DNA of 64,000 bases from Siphonodentalium dalli (GCA_032622095.1 CP136061.1:169327107-169391106); one strand, 5' to 3'; counted from the stretch's first letter, positions 49,880-61,668 are shown. Made by a program: numbers and translations. Notes: generated by a model from the letters alone, not told the origin.

Positions 49880-51690
49880 TTTAGCACGGACTACAGGTCG
49901 TACCTTTGGTCGGATCATTGTGAAATTTGTCATGGGTGTTGACATTGACATGTAGATGGAAACGAGTCCTTTTGCGGCCATATTGGATTTCAAAATTCAA
50001 TCCATTAGCACGGGCTACATCCCGGAGTATTCGTCTGATCATCATGAAATTTGTCGTGGAAGTTAATATTGACATGTAGATGGGAACAAGTAATTTTGGG
50101 GTCGTTCGGCCTAAAAACATTGGTGCCAGCTGCTGCAGCCATCATGGATTTTACTCTTTGCATGACTAAATCCTTTGGCACAGGTCATACCTTTGTTGGG
50201 ATCATTATTACATTTGTCATGTATGTTAACAATGGCATGTAGATGGGAATGAGTTATTTTGGAGTTATTCGGCAAAATAGCATGGCCGCCAGCAACCATT
50301 TTGGATTTCACTCTTTGCATGACTAAATCCTTTGGCACGGGCTACAGGTCGTACCTTTGGTTGAATCATTGTGAAATTTGTCATGGCTGTTGACATTGAC
50401 ATGTAGATGGGAACGAGTTATTTTGGGGTCATTCGGCAAAATTACATGGCCGCCAGCAGCCATCTTGGATTTACTCTTTGCATGACTAAATCCTTTGGCA
50501 CGGGCTACAGTCGTACCTTTGGTCGGATCATTTTGAAATTTATCATGGCTGTTGACATTGACATGTAGATGGGAACGAGTCATTTTTGGGTCATTCGGCC
50601 GAAAAACATAGCTGGCAGTGGCCATCTTGGAATTCAAAATTCAATCCAGTAGCACGGGCTACAGGCCATACTGTTTGTCTAATTATCATGAAATTTGTCA
50701 TGGATGTTAATATTGAGATTTAGATGGGAACGAGTCATTTTGGGGGTCATTCGGCCGAAAAACATGGCCGCCAGCAGCCATCTTGAATTTTACTCTTTGC
50801 ATGACTAAATCCTTTGGCACGGGCTACAGGTCGTATCTTTAATCGGATCATCGTGAAATATGTTCCGGATTTTGACAATGACATGTAGATGGGAAACAGG
50901 TCATTTTGGGGTCATTCGACCATAAAACATGGCAGCCAGCACGGCCCGGTAGCCATCTTGGATTTTTTCTTTGTATGACTAAATCCTTTGACACAGGCTA
51001 CAGATTGTATCTTTGGTCAGATCGTCATGAAATTTGTCATGGATGTTAACATTGATTTGTAAATGGGAACGAGTCATTTTAGGCTCATTTGGTCAAAATT
51101 CAATTCATTAGAAATTGCTACAGGCCCTACTGTTTATCTGATCATCATGAAATTTGTCATTTATGTTAATATTGAAATACAGATGGGCACGAGTCATTAT
51201 TAGGTCATTCGGCCAAAAAACATGGCCGCCAGCAGCCATCTTGGATTTTACTCTTTGCATGACAAAATCCTTTGGCACGGGCTACAGGTCGTACCTTTGG
51301 TCGGATCATCATGAAATTTGTCATGAATGTTAATATTGACTTGTTGATGGGGATGAGTCATTTTGGGGTCATTCGGCCATAAAACATGGCTGCCGGCAGC
51401 CATCTTGGATTTTACTCATTGCATGACTAAATCCTTTGGCACTGGTTACAGGTTCTACTGTTCATCTGATCATCATGAAGTTTGTCATGGCTGTTAACAT
51501 TGAAAGCATATGGGTCTTTGCATGACTAAATCATTTGGAACACCCCACAGTCCACTTCCCTCATCCGATCGTCAACAAACTTCATATTAATCTTGATATT
51601 GATCTACTAGATGGAAGCTGTCAAATGTTTTTTGAATTTCATTGAAAAATATAGCCATTAGTAACCATTTTGGATTTTACCTTATATATC
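49880..51690 (+). repeat. ~160-bp tandem repeat, about 11-12 units
   Basis: GGCACGGGCTACAGGTCGTA-type words recur near 49886, 50009, 50179, 50336, 50499, 50653, 50818, 50992, 51276 and 51440, with worn units between and after. Each unit also carries ATCATGAAATTTGTCATGG, ACATGTAGATGGGAACGAGT, CATTTTGGGGTCATTCGGCC and GCCATCTTGGATTTTACTCT. Translations of this region are repeat artefacts. Confidence 0.9.
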
Positions 51691-51824
51691 TCTTCATATG
51701 GATAATCTAGTATTACTTAGACCTTTCATCTTTCCGCATTCCTAATCGCTCCATTGACTGTAACACATGAAATGGTTCCCTTTCCAAGTTGAGCTACGGT
51801 GTCATTGACACTTTCTTTTTTATG

Positions 51825-52390
51825 TTTACCCATATCACAGACAGTATGGTAAACATAATGTCAACGTCCGGATTGACCACTCGTCGTTAGTCCGTCCGTC
51901 CATCATCTGTCTCTGTCTGTCCATTTGTCTGTCTGTCCGTGGACACTTTACGCATCGTGCGATAACTCGAACATTTTCTATCCGATCAGAACTAAAATAC
52001 AGATCGAGTTCGAATATGGGTTTGATCTGAGTTTTTTTTATGGAGTTATGGCCCTTTTTCAACTTCGAATTCATGCATGCTGTCATAACTCAAACAATTT
52101 TTATCTGATCGGAACTAAATTTGGTATGCGAGTTTCTCAGCCCAAAATACAGATCAAGTTCGAATATGGGTTTGATCCGATATTTTTCAATTGAGTTATG
52201 GCCCTTTGACATAGAATTCATGTATACATGCTTCAATAAATCAACAATTTTTTCAACTGATAGGAACCAAATTTGGTATGTGAGTTTCTCAACTCAAAAT
52301 ATAGATCGAGTTTGAATATGGGTTAGATCTGACATTTTATACCAGAGTTATGGCCCTATTTCAACTAAGAATTGAACAGATAACCATAGC
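51825..52390 (+). mobile_element. Dispersed repeat with CCATATCACAGACAGTATGG start
   Basis: It opens with TTTATGTTTACCCATATCA and CAGTATGGTAAACATAATG (an interrupted palindrome), then CGTCCGGATTGACCACTCGT, a (GTCC/GTCT)n run and GACACTTTACGCATCGTGCG. Three ~125-145-bp subrepeats follow, each with ATAACTCNAACA, ATCGGAACTAAATTTGGTAT and GAGTTATGGCCC. Relatives lie at 52730-52990, 63055-63255 and 63820-64000. Confidence 0.8.
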
Positions 52391-52729
52391 AGTCTACAAT
52401 TCATTAATTACCAGTGGTATAAGTTTAGCTCTGTGAGAGACAAACAGTAAATCTGTATTTAATAATGGGTAATTAGAGTTATTTTTAGCTATCAGTGTGA
52501 GGCGTAACCAGAGTTACTTTTTGAGAGATAGCACACTCCCATACAGGCTGCAGCTCTATGTAATTAATTTGCACTCTTAGTCTGGGTTTCTGAGAGGGTC
52601 TCTATGCCAGGAAAGATGGGAATAAATTGTGTTTTATCACACATTCTGTCATGTTTGTCCAGTGTTTCACAGACAAAAAAATCAGATAAATGCCCATGCT
52701 AGTGGACATAGGAAAATTTATACATAATT
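52391..52729. other. Spacer, no gene seen
   Basis: Moderately AT-rich sequence with no element boundary or exon that I could support. Confidence 0.5.
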
Positions 52730-52990
52730 TTTATGTTTACCCATATCATAGTATGGTAATGTCAACGTCCGGATTGACCACTCGTCATTAGTCCATCCGT
52801 CTGTTTGTCTGTAGACACTTTGCGCATGTTGCGATAACTCAAACATTTTCTATATGATCGGAACCAAATTATTTTGTATATGAATTTCTCAGCACAAAAG
52901 ACAGATCGAGTCAAATATGTGCTTGATCAGACTATTTTTAACTGATTTATGGTCCTTTTTGGAAAAAAATATTCCCTCTTTAAAAAATTT
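52730..52990 (+). mobile_element. Second copy of the CCATAGTATGG dispersed repeat
   Basis: TTTATGTTTACCCATATCATA, GTCAACGTCCGGATTGACC and GACACTTTGCGCATGTTGCG match 51825-52390. Only one subrepeat is present before the sequence diverges. Confidence 0.75.
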
Positions 52991-53174
52991 TTTAGTTTGA
53001 ATTCCTTGCTCTATTTAACATAAGCCTGTGATTTGTTGACAGCTCTGCTGTATAATTGATACTAATTGGTCAGCAGTGAGGTGTTTATCTTGATGGCTGT
53101 TGTGTTATACATTATCATTATAAACTTAAATTGGAATCTCCTGACCAAGTATTCCATGTCCAGGTCACCTTTTC

Positions 53175-53240
53175 ACATTTAACCCAAGGCTGTGGTGGTT
53201 CAGCATTACAGATCCTGTTGCAGTGCATTCTCTTAGGCCA
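53175..53240. mobile_element. Worn left end of a TTAA MITE
   Basis: ATTTAACCCAAGGCTGTGGT, then TTCAGCATTACAGATCCTGT and AGTGCATTCTCTTA, match the start of the piggyBac-like family. The copy stops within the first hairpin. Confidence 0.5.
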
Positions 53241-53458
53241 ATAAAAATAAATTGCTAGATTTACGTCCAACTTTTTCAGAAAACTGCGGCGGGAGGGCTA
53301 ATTTTATTTTTTATATTTTATTCTTCCTAACATAAATGGTCATGAAGAGTTATAGATATTGAAGCAGTGTCCTATCTTATATAATACAAGGTAATTTAGA
53401 TTGTCCTTATTTGATGAAAATAGACTGATAAATGGATCATTGAAATGTAATTTGGTGA

Positions 53459-53711
53459 TTAACCCTCCCATGACGGTAGCTTCCTGATGACCCTGTGCCA
53501 ATGCATTCTCTTATATATACGAGTCGCCCATAGGGCGCCTTGCATATATAAGAGAATGCATTGGCCTAACAATATTTACCTTGATCTTGTAAGCCAGTGC
53601 ATTATATTATATATGCGAAGCTCCCTTTGGGAGACTCGCATATATAAGAAAATGCACTGGCACAGGGTCTTTAATGCTGCAGCAGCACAGCTCCCATCAT
53701 GAAAGAGTTAA
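53459..53711. mobile_element. piggyBac-like TTAA MITE, full copy
   Basis: It starts TTAACCCTCCCATGACGGTA and ends CTCCCATCATGAAAGAGTTAA-like, 253 bp in total. Two hairpins (CGCCCATAGGGCGCC and CTCCCTTTGGGAGACTCG loops) are separated by TTGATCTTGTAAGCCAGTGC. It is oriented opposite to the copy at 47839. Confidence 0.75.
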
Positions 53712-53994
53712 GGCATGAGAACTAAATTTGCATAAGAGATATGCAAATAAAAAAAACTGAGGAGGGGACTAAAAATAGGGTCCGGAGGGGATGTAAATCT
53801 AGCAATATTTTTATATTGGCCTTATATAAATGTGAGTGATCCATAAATTCCAATAATTTGTGTTTATGTTCATTGTCTATAATAGTACCTAACAGTATAT
53901 GTGTACTTGTATTTTAGCTGTCGCATACTCACCATTTTGTTTTTTCTTCCTTCAAATTTTCCTTCGATTCTCACATCAACAATTTGCAGGCAAG

Positions 53995-54866
53995 TTTAGA
54001 AGATGGGATCTTGGATTTTACTCTTTGCATGACTAAGTCCTTTGGCACACCCTACAGACTACATCCATCATCTGATCGTCATCAAACTTTATACTGATCT
54101 TCGGGGTGACCTGATGAGGGGAGTCTCCTATTTTGACTGAAATTCGTTGAAAAACATGGCCACCAGTGGCCATCTTGGAATTTACTCTTTGTATAACTAT
54201 ATCATTTGGCACACTCCACAGACCATATCCCTCATCCGATCATCGCCAAACATCATGTGGAACTTCAGGGTGACCTCTAGATGGGACCCTCCTATTTTGA
54301 CAAAAATTCATTGGAAAACGTGGCCACCAGTGGCCATCATGGAATTTACTCTTTGTATGATTAAATCCTTTGGCGCACCGTACAGACCGCATCCCTCTTC
54401 CGGTCATCACCAAACTTCATATGGATCTTCAGGGTGACCTCTTGCTAGGAGCCTCCTATTTTGACCGAAATTCATGGCCACCAGCTGCCATCTTGGAATT
54501 TACTCTTTCTATGACTAAATCCTTCGGCACACCCTACAGACCACATCCCTCATCCAATCATCACCAAAATTTATATGGATCATCGGGGTGACCTCTAGAT
54601 GGGAGCCTCCTATTTTGACCGAAATTTGTTTAAAAAATAAAGTTGCCATCTTGGAATTTACTCTTTGTATGACTATATCCTTTGGCGCACCATACAGGCT
54701 ACAGCCCTCATCCGATCATCACCAAACTTCATATGGATCTTCGGGGTGACCTCTGGATAGGAGCCTCCTATCTTGACCGTACTTTGTATGACTAAATATT
54801 TTGGCGCACACTACAGACCACAGTCCTCATCCGATCATAATCAGACTTTATATGGATCTTCAGATT
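53995..54866 (+). repeat. ~160-bp tandem repeat, about six units
   Basis: Units carry TGGCCATCTTGGAATTTACT, GACTAAATCCTTTGGCACAC, CTCATCCGATCATCACCAAA and TTCGGGGTGACCTCTAGATG, recurring roughly every 150-170 bp. The family is a cousin of 49880-51690 (shared GCCATCTTGG, TTTACTCTTTGCATGACTAA and GATGGGA words) with different fillers. A further array lies at 62595-63055. Confidence 0.85.
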
Positions 54867-55123
54867 AATCCTGTGTCAGTATATTCTCTTATATATGTAT
54901 GCGAGTCTCAGTGCATTCTTTTATATATGCAAGTCTCCCACTGAGAGCCTAGCATATAATAGAGATGCATTGGCTTCAAAAGTCAAAGTAAATATTGTTG
55001 TGCCAATGTATTCTCTTTTATATGCGAGGCTCCCTATAGGATAGGAGACTCGCATATATAAAAGAATGTACAGGCACAGGGTTTTCATAAAATTTAATGA
55101 AGCTCCAGTCATGCAAGGGTTAA
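54867..55123. mobile_element. piggyBac-like TTAA MITE, worn copy
   Basis: The right end CTCCAGTCATGCAAGGGTTAA is clear. Two decayed hairpins (CAAGTCTCCCACTGAGAGCC; GAGGCTCCCTATAGGATAGG) lie around AAGTCAAAGTAAATATTGTT. The left terminus is lost at ATTAATCCTGTGTC. Confidence 0.65.
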
Positions 55124-55496
55124 AGATAGTGAACAACAGTCATTATTTTGACAATTTATGCAGCTGAATTCCATAAATCACCTTAGGAAGTGACTCTAAT
55201 CTCTGACACCCAGAAGAATCCCTCCACCCCTATAGAACAGAAATATTGTTGAGTGGGACAATTTAAATGAATTTTTGTTTAAATAAAATGACTTCACCAC
55301 CCCTCCGGCTATTTGTTTTACCCCCCCCCCTTCCCCGTTACCTTAAACACAGGTATTATTTTATTTAGTCTAAAGCTGAGTGAGCAACACCATTGTATTT
55401 AAATATGTGGCTACAGATAGTGCATTCATACTTGTACATTCCCTTGAACATGACACACACACACTCATATTTATATACAGAATTTTATTATTTCAG
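55124..55496. other. Spacer or intron upstream of exon A, no exon seen
   Basis: It includes a C10 run at ~55321 and an (AC)n stretch at ~55452. The last ~30 bases (TTTATATACAGAATTTTATT then ATTTCAG) form the acceptor of the next exon. Confidence 0.5.
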
Positions 55497-55560
55497 GCAG
55501 ATTGGCATAAGACTGGGCCTCAAAAAAACCCACAAGCAAAAGGAAATAATAATAGAGCAG
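55497..55560 (+). CDS. Exon A of an unidentified split gene
   Basis: A 64-bp interval is bounded by a good acceptor (TTTTATTATTTCAG) and donor (GAGCAG|GTAAAT). Read with one leading base completing a codon, it encodes QIGIRLGLKKTHKQKEIIIE plus Q and ends on a codon boundary. The next exon begins in phase 0 and remains open, which supports the pairing. The peptide is Lys/Ile rich with no motif I can name. Upstream exons were not found; they should end with two bases of a split codon. Confidence 0.45.
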
Positions 55561-56706
55561 GTAAATTGTAATCTTTGGGAACTAGAAACATTATTAAGAC
55601 TTTTATCAGCTAACAAATTTTTTTTTAAATTAAACTCTCAAAAATCTAAAAAATATTTGTGATTTATCATTCCCGCACCAAGCATAATTTCAGTGTCAGC
55701 CAGTCCCAACACTTATCAGTAAAGTGATGCAGCCAATCAGGTGATTGTCGGAATTCCTATACAGCGGTTGATTCGCCACATAGCTAAAATAGCGCAATAT
55801 TTTTTCTGTCACATTGATAATTTCATAGTGTTCACAAAATTAGAATAGATTATGACAATTAATTAAACACTAAACACATCGATGACGAGTCCAGAATTGA
55901 CCAATAATATCTAGCTAGGAGAATAGAAATATGTATATCTTTTCCCCAAGAATATACAGTTAAAACCAGTTTAAAGCAGGAGATCAAACCAAAATCGAAA
56001 GGATGATGTCACACATTATCATAGCCTCAGTTTTTAAATTTGTTTGTATAATTTCTAGTTTGCATACAGTCTCCCTTCAAATTCGAAGTTTGATACTGCT
56101 GTAGGATAATTAAATCACAGCACATTATTTTGGATGTATTTGATGACTACTAGAATAAACTCCACTAGATTGGGGATTTCCAAGTCTTAAGCCAGTAGGT
56201 TAACATGCTAACTGCTGAATTGATGTATCTGGGATACAATTGACTACAAAAAGTATGAGATAACTAATTGTGGCAGTCAACGTGTTAAGGAGATGGACAG
56301 AACATGAATTAGTAATTCTTCATTACATTTGGTATGAACCAATTTTAATAATATTTCATCACCATGTAGCTTATCACAAAATGAAATCAGTGGGCAAACC
56401 AGGTTTTTTTTTGGATTTTTTTTTTGCCTGACTTATAATTATGTCATCATTCATCAATTTTCTGTGATTTTTGTTTGTCGGGCTTGATAACGCCAACAAT
56501 ATTTTGTCGTTGCCTTTGCCACAGTATCTCAAATCAGTACCAAAATCAGGTTTATCCTGATTTTTTTTGCCTATGTTAAGCCATTAGTTTGTCAGTTTTT
56601 CTAAATGTTTGTCTGAACTCGAACACATATAAATATTTCAATGATTAATAAATGAAAAATGCAGTTTAATTGTAATTTGATCTAATGTTATTTGTTTTCA
56701 TTCCAG

Positions 56707-56869
56707 ATAAACATGTCTCATGGTTCTCATGCAGAGGACATTGTTTTCTTTCAACTTAAAAAGAATTACAATATATCAACACTAAATGCCACATCAGGAA
56801 TGGCAGAAGATTTCATTCTATCAGAGGGTGGAAAGTTGGCATTGGAATATTTTGAATATATGTCTGGAA
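56707..56869 (+). CDS. Exon B of an unidentified split gene
   Basis: It is flanked by a strong acceptor (TTTGTTTTCATTCCAG) and a consensus donor (GGAA|GTAAGT). The 163-bp exon is open in the frame set by exon A. It encodes INMSHGSHAEDIVFFQLKKN, then YNISTLNATSGMAEDFILSE and GGKLALEYFEYMSG, and ends after the first base of a codon. An in-frame ATG at 56713 could start a shorter protein if this were the first coding exon. Composition and splice sites are gene-like. The downstream intron (56870-57024) is 155 bp with canonical ends. I do not recognise the family. Confidence 0.55.
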
Positions 56870-57024
56870 GTAAGTTGTTTTGATTAGATGTATAAGTGAA
56901 CATGGTCATATCTATGGAAATCAGAGATATTTTGATGGTAGTGAGATAAATGAAACAATTTATTAATTAGTATTTAAATCTTCTACCTACATCTATTTTA
57001 AGGTATTTTAAGTATATTTTTCAG

Positions 57025-57137
57025 AATTCAAAGCAGTTTGTCTACATTGTAATAGTCAAATTTGGTCATACAATTTCCAACGTACCATGGCAGCTGTACC
57101 TATATACAGATATAAATTTGATGAATTTTCCCATTGA
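57025..57137 (+). CDS. Candidate exon C, possible 3' terminal exon
   Basis: The acceptor TTTTAAGTATATTTTTCAG ends at 57024. Joining to exon B completes an AAA codon, and the frame stays open for 36 codons to TGA at 57135-57137. The start is FKAVCLHCNSQIWSYNFQRT, with a C-x-x-C pair. An AATAAA lies at 57219-57224, about 80 bp after the stop, so this can be a terminal exon. Alternatively an internal donor could be used and splicing could continue to 61504. No downstream donor in exon C is strong. Confidence 0.35.
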
Positions 57138-57218
57138 AGCTGGTTCAATTGTATACTTCCAGCTCTGACTTTCTATTGTACCCAGCACTCTTAAGGGAGG
57201 GGGGGACACACATTTTGA

Positions 57219-57224
57219 ATAAAT
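57219..57224 (+). terminator. Candidate polyadenylation signal for exon C
   Basis: AATAAA within TTTTGAATAAATCTAGG, ~82 bp after the TGA of candidate exon C. The hexamer is common in AT-rich DNA, so the support is positional only. Confidence 0.25.
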
Positions 57225-57830
57225 CTAGGCAAAAATGCATGAGATTTTCAACAAAGAATTTCTTTGGATCTATCTGATGAAAAATCTTAAATTTCACATA
57301 TCCTCATCTTCATTGTATTTAGAATCTGAGCAGTTATAAAGAGAAGACAAAAACAATGGATTTCAATATATTTGAAGGGTTAAAACTAATATTTTATTTT
57401 TCCTCTTTAGTTACCAACAACTTAAAGCTTATTTTTTAAATTTCAAATAACAATCCACTCACAAAATAGTTTATTACCTTCACTCTATGAGAGGAGGCTT
57501 CATTTGTGTCATAAAGTTGAGTTAAATTTGTAACTGCATGATATAACATCATACCCCATATTACAATGAAGAATAAAGCAGCCACAAATAACTCATCCCA
57601 ATCAGGGGGGGCCGGAAAAAAACTGCAGACACAGAGTGGAAAAAACTGTTTTCTTCGGTTTGGGTACCCCCCCCCCCCCCCAAAAACTGCAGTTTTTTTC
57701 TACTGACCATTTCCCCCCCCCCAGAAAAATCAAATCTACCCCAGCCGGACAACAACTCGGTTTGACCGGAAACCGGAAAAAACACAGGAGCATACAATTC
57801 ACGAGAACGTGCTTGGTAACTTAGTTTAGA

Positions 57831-58802
57831 TTATTATGACTAAAATGGTCATTGTCTACCAGTAGGAAGCAGATTTGTACCTCGTGATGTCATGACATGT
57901 ACAAACATGTATATTGGTGATCGCAACGCTTTGTATGCACTTTAAAAAATGACAACTAGTCATTACCTCGACTTTGAAAAAGATGCAAATGAGATGAGTG
58001 AGATACCAGCATATAACTGTTTTCTGATACCACTGGAGGAGAAATTGTTTAATACATGGGATAGTTCTGCAGTATAAATTTGCCAGATAAGCGATCGCAG
58101 GGTAGAATTCTGCAATCGACTGGTAGACACTGACATAGTCGGCATTATTAAGAGGGTTAATTGGGTCAATATCACATGTAAACCAAGACAGTGGTTATCC
58201 AAAATTGTTTTAGGTGGATTGTACTACTCATGTATATATGATTTGGATATTAAGGTTAATCCATATTCTATAAAATGAGATAAAATTGAAGTTGTGAGTC
58301 TGAAAATACATATTTGGAAAAAAATTACATGCAAATTTTTTCCGACAACCCCCCCCCCCCCCCTAAATGAATAAGGAAAAAATTTACGTGTAAATTTTTT
58401 ACGCCTAGGTACCCCCCACCCCCCCAGTACGTTGTGTCCCGCAGTTTTTTTCCGGCCCACCCCTGATTATTATGACTAAAATGGTCATTGCCTAACAGTA
58501 GAACGCAGATTTGTACCTCGTGATGTCATGACATGTACAAACATGTATATTGGTGGATTGTACTACTCATGTATATATTAAGGTTAATCCATATTCTATA
58601 AAATGAGAGAAAATTGAAGTTGTGAGTCTGAAAATACATATTTGGAAAAAAATTACATGCAAATTTTTTCCGACAACCCCCCCCCCCCCCCCTAAATGAA
58701 TAAGGAAAAAATTTACATGTTAATTTTTTATGCCTAGGTACCCCCCCCCCCCCACCCCCCGGTACGTTGTGTCCCGTAGTTTTTTTCCGCCCCCCCCCCC
58801 TG
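57831..58802 (+). repeat. Internal tandem duplication, one copy with 297 bp extra
   Basis: ATTATTATGACTAAAATGGT begins both copies (57831 and 58466), and both end in a C-run then CTG. Copy one carries 57920-58216, absent from copy two, where TATTGGTG joins directly to GATTGTACTACTC. GGTG occurs at both edges of the extra segment, consistent with deletion at a 4-bp microhomology or with a small insertion. Confidence 0.75.
57964..58199 (-). CDS. Possible captured exon within the transposon, unknown
   Basis: On the minus strand one frame is open for ~76 codons from a TAA near 58199 to beyond 57964. It includes DIDPINPLNNADYVSVYQSI and AEFYPAIAYLANLYC, and then meets a good donor (GTCGAG|GTAATG, at the low-coordinate side). 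A possible acceptor is TAATGCCGACTATGTCAG. The segment lies wholly inside the 297 bp that only one of the two internal duplicates carries. Residue make-up (Tyr, Trp, Cys, Ile) is protein-like but no family is recognised. Low confidence. Confidence 0.2.
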
Positions 58803-58809
58803 TCCCAAT

Positions 58810-60345
58810 GAAAACAAATGTTGGTATTCAGGCTAGTCCACTCAAGCAAGTACTAATCAAGTTAATCAACTAACTAGAAATAGACCACAGTATTATTATA
58901 CCTGGTCAGCTGGGGATTTGGCTATGGATATTAGACCTTAATTATCCCCCGCCAAATTATTTTTACCGGAGTTATTGGACTTTATTGGAGTTTATTATTT
59001 TTGTTGAATTTACCAAATAGCAAATAGACGACGTCACAGGGCTCATTTCCACAAATGTCAACGGATTTCAAAGATTTTTGGTATATGAGTTCACATGACC
59101 AGTATCTAGGACGAGTTTGCAAACCAGGTCCGGTCGGATATTTTCAGCAGAGTTATTGGACTGTGTTTATTTTTTGTGTGCAAATGGACGACGTCACATG
59201 GCTAATTTCCACAAATGTCAGTCCTAAAATGAGTTCGCAAGCCAGGCTTTTTGACAAAATTCCACCTCTTGTTGAGAATGCACTTCCCCAACTGCACATT
59301 TCGGTGGAGAACGCAAACATTATTGATAATGCACTTCCCGAACTGCACATTTCGGCGTGGGGATACTGCCGTCTGGCGTCTGCGACTACTTGTTGATATT
59401 TATAGCCCAAAATTTGATTGATCAGCAGGCTTGGCATCGCATGAAATGCTTAAATATAGCAAACTATTTATGGTACGTTGTCTTTCTACATGAAAATAAT
59501 TATGAAATTTCTTGAATTATGGAAAATTAAGTCTTCTCTTATGATCTTCAGATATGATATGGATATATGAACTGCACTTTTGCAATTATGATGTGGTAAA
59601 ATGGAGTGCAATTACATGCAAGGGCAACGGATGGATCATGAAGAATTTTAAAAAGGTTGTGTTATCAATATTGTGAACATTGTTTGCAAGTACATTTCAA
59701 GAATGCCTAGATGAACATATCTTTGATTGTTCGCATTGGTAAAATGTTTTCAATATGTCCAACGGTGCCCTATATTTGCATGATCGGATGAGAAATACAC
59801 TGCACTGTTACGTAGTTGGGAGGTATATGGTACATGTCAATGCGGCAAGACAAAACAGCGATTAGGCTAACATTTCAGGCTATATACTAATAGACATATT
59901 ATTATGGACTCAGTATGATTGTGCATTGCTTCAAATGTGCTTGCTTCAGTGAGCGAGAACAAATCTAAATTTGAAATTTAGAACAACTTCAAACTGTGTT
60001 CTTTTATCACCCTCAAGAATGCCAAGAGGGTGATTCGAAAATATTCAAATCCTAAGATTGAATCGAATCGGCAGCCGATTCAAAAATATAATTGAATGTC
60101 GAAGCTTCGTAGGGGCTAAGTAGCACCACAAAAAGTTGTTCACGATTTATTTTGAACAATTAACAACGGTTTGATAGATATTTGTTGAGTTCACAAGAGG
60201 AGAATCTGAAATGAGTTTGCAAACTAGGCCAGCCATACATATTTACCAGATTTACAGCCCTCTGATTGTAATTTTTTGGCATTGCAATTTAAATTTTTAG
60301 CCCGAACTAAAACAAATAATAACCCTGATTTAAATTATTTTTATA
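58810..60345. other. Intron or spacer with repeat fragments
   Basis: GACGACGTCACAGGGCTCAT and GACGACGTCACATGGCTAAT (59027, 59187) mark a ~160-bp duplication, with TTTCCACAAATGTCA in both. AATGCACTTCCCCAACTGCA and AATGCACTTCCCGAACTGCA (59278, 59329) mark a 51-bp duplication. The open frames here (59055-59396 +, 59153-59437 -) are translations of these repeats. 59440-60345 is AT-rich with no exon seen. Confidence 0.55.
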
Positions 60346-61160
60346 CGCCCGTTTGAAAAAACAGTCATATTATGTAAATGTGTTGTCCGTCCATCATCCG
60401 TCTGTCGTCCATCTGTCCTGTTTTGGTTTCTGGATGATAACTTTAGATTGAATTGAGTGAACTGAACCAAATTTGTATGTTAGTTTACCACACCAAAATA
60501 CAAATCAAGTTCGAAAATGGGTTTCGTCCGCATGATTTTGACTGAGTTATATCCCTTTTTCGACTTAGATTTTACCTGATTTGCGGTTGCCGGATGATAA
60601 CTTTAGATTGAATCAAGAGAACTGGACCAAATTTGGTATATTAGTTTACCACCCCAAAATACAGATCAGGTTCGAATATGGGTTTCGTCCGCATGATTTT
60701 GACTGAGTTATATCCCTTTTTCAGCTTAGATTTTACCTGATTTGTGGTTTCCGGATGATAACTTTAGATTGAATCAAGTGAACTGAACCAAATTTGGTAT
60801 ATTAGTTTACCACCCCAAAATACAGATCAAATTAGAATATGGGTTTCGTCCGCATGATTTTGACTGAGTTATGCCCCTTTTTCGACTTAGATTTTACCTG
60901 ATATGCGGTTTCCAGATGATAACTTTAGATTGAATCAAGTGAACTGAAACAAATTTGGTATATTACATGTAGTTTACCACCCCGAAATACAGATCAAGCT
61001 CAAATATGGGTACTGTCCGCATGATTTTGACTGAGTTATGCCCATTTTTCAACTTAGATTTTACCTAATATGCGGTTTCCAGATGATAGCTTTAGATTGA
61101 ATCGAGTGAACTGAATAAATTTGGTATACAGATCAAGTTCAAATAATATTTTGTCTTAAG
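60346..61160 (+). repeat. ~161-bp tandem repeat, five units
   Basis: After TATACGCCCGTTTGAAAAAA and a CGTCCGTCCATC run, GGATGATAACTTTAGATTGA recurs near 60432, 60592, 60753, 60914 and 61081 (spacings 160-167). Each is followed by GAACTGAACCAAATTTGGTA, CACCCCAAAATACAGATCA and CCGCATGATTTTGACTGAGT. ACGGGCATATTATGCCATGC at ~61212 looks like the start of a related element. Confidence 0.9.
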
Positions 61161-61503
61161 TCAAAGGTTTCAAACAAATGAATTGAATCTTGCCCCACTC
61201 TACTCTAGAAACGGGCATATTATGCCATGCCCCGACGGCGTGCTATTGTTTAGCATATTTTGATAATGCCCATCCCTAGATTTGCCCATCTACATGTAGG
61301 TGGGGGAAACCGCCATCGTTGGCTACTTGTCTATTCATGCTGATTGCATGCCATGCTTCAAAATAAAATCCTTCAACCCAAGCCTTTGAATTTGATCTGC
61401 ATGCCATTCCACAAAATTAATTTATTGAATGTGGACCAATTTAGATTTTGACTCTGTTATTTTGAATTACTTATATTTTTGTATCGCTTCTTTTTTTTTT
61501 TAG

Positions 61504-61606
61504 GAAATTTGACCGGCATATAGAAGATAAAGTAATTGGCTCTTTGAAGCAGACATCAAGATCAAGGACAGATGATACACTTTATGCAACAAGATTGATA
61601 TTATAA
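61504..61606 (+). CDS. Candidate terminal exon D, unknown product
   Basis: The very strong acceptor GCTTC(T)11AG is followed by a frame, after one leading base, of 33 codons. It starts KFDRHIEDKVIGSLKQTSRS and ends in TAA at 61604-61606. An AATAAA lies 63 bp downstream at 61669. The exon needs an upstream donor in phase 2, which exon C does not obviously supply, so either an unseen exon intervenes or this belongs to an alternative or different transcript. Confidence 0.35.
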
Positions 61607-61668
61607 AATATGCTGCTGCTCTTAGAACATATGGCATATGAGTCTATCAATGTTATCTTATGTATAAT

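Larger units (their letters stand above)
57596..58809. mobile_element. 1.2-kb CAGGGG/CCCCTG transposon with 7-bp target duplication
   Basis: The direct repeat TCCCAAT occurs immediately outside both ends (57596-57602 and 58803-58809). The element runs 57603-58802, from CAGGGGGGGCCGGAAAAAAA to TTTTTTTCCGCCC...CCCCTG. CAGGGG ends resemble hAT-type termini, although that superfamily usually makes 8-bp duplications. Inside are long C/G runs and an internal tandem duplication (57831-58465 and 58466-58802). No transposase is visible. Confidence 0.7.

Noticed and set aside
49486-51690. Open frames across the ~160-bp tandem array
   Set aside because: They repeat with the array unit and contain in-phase stops in other units, so they are repeat artefacts.
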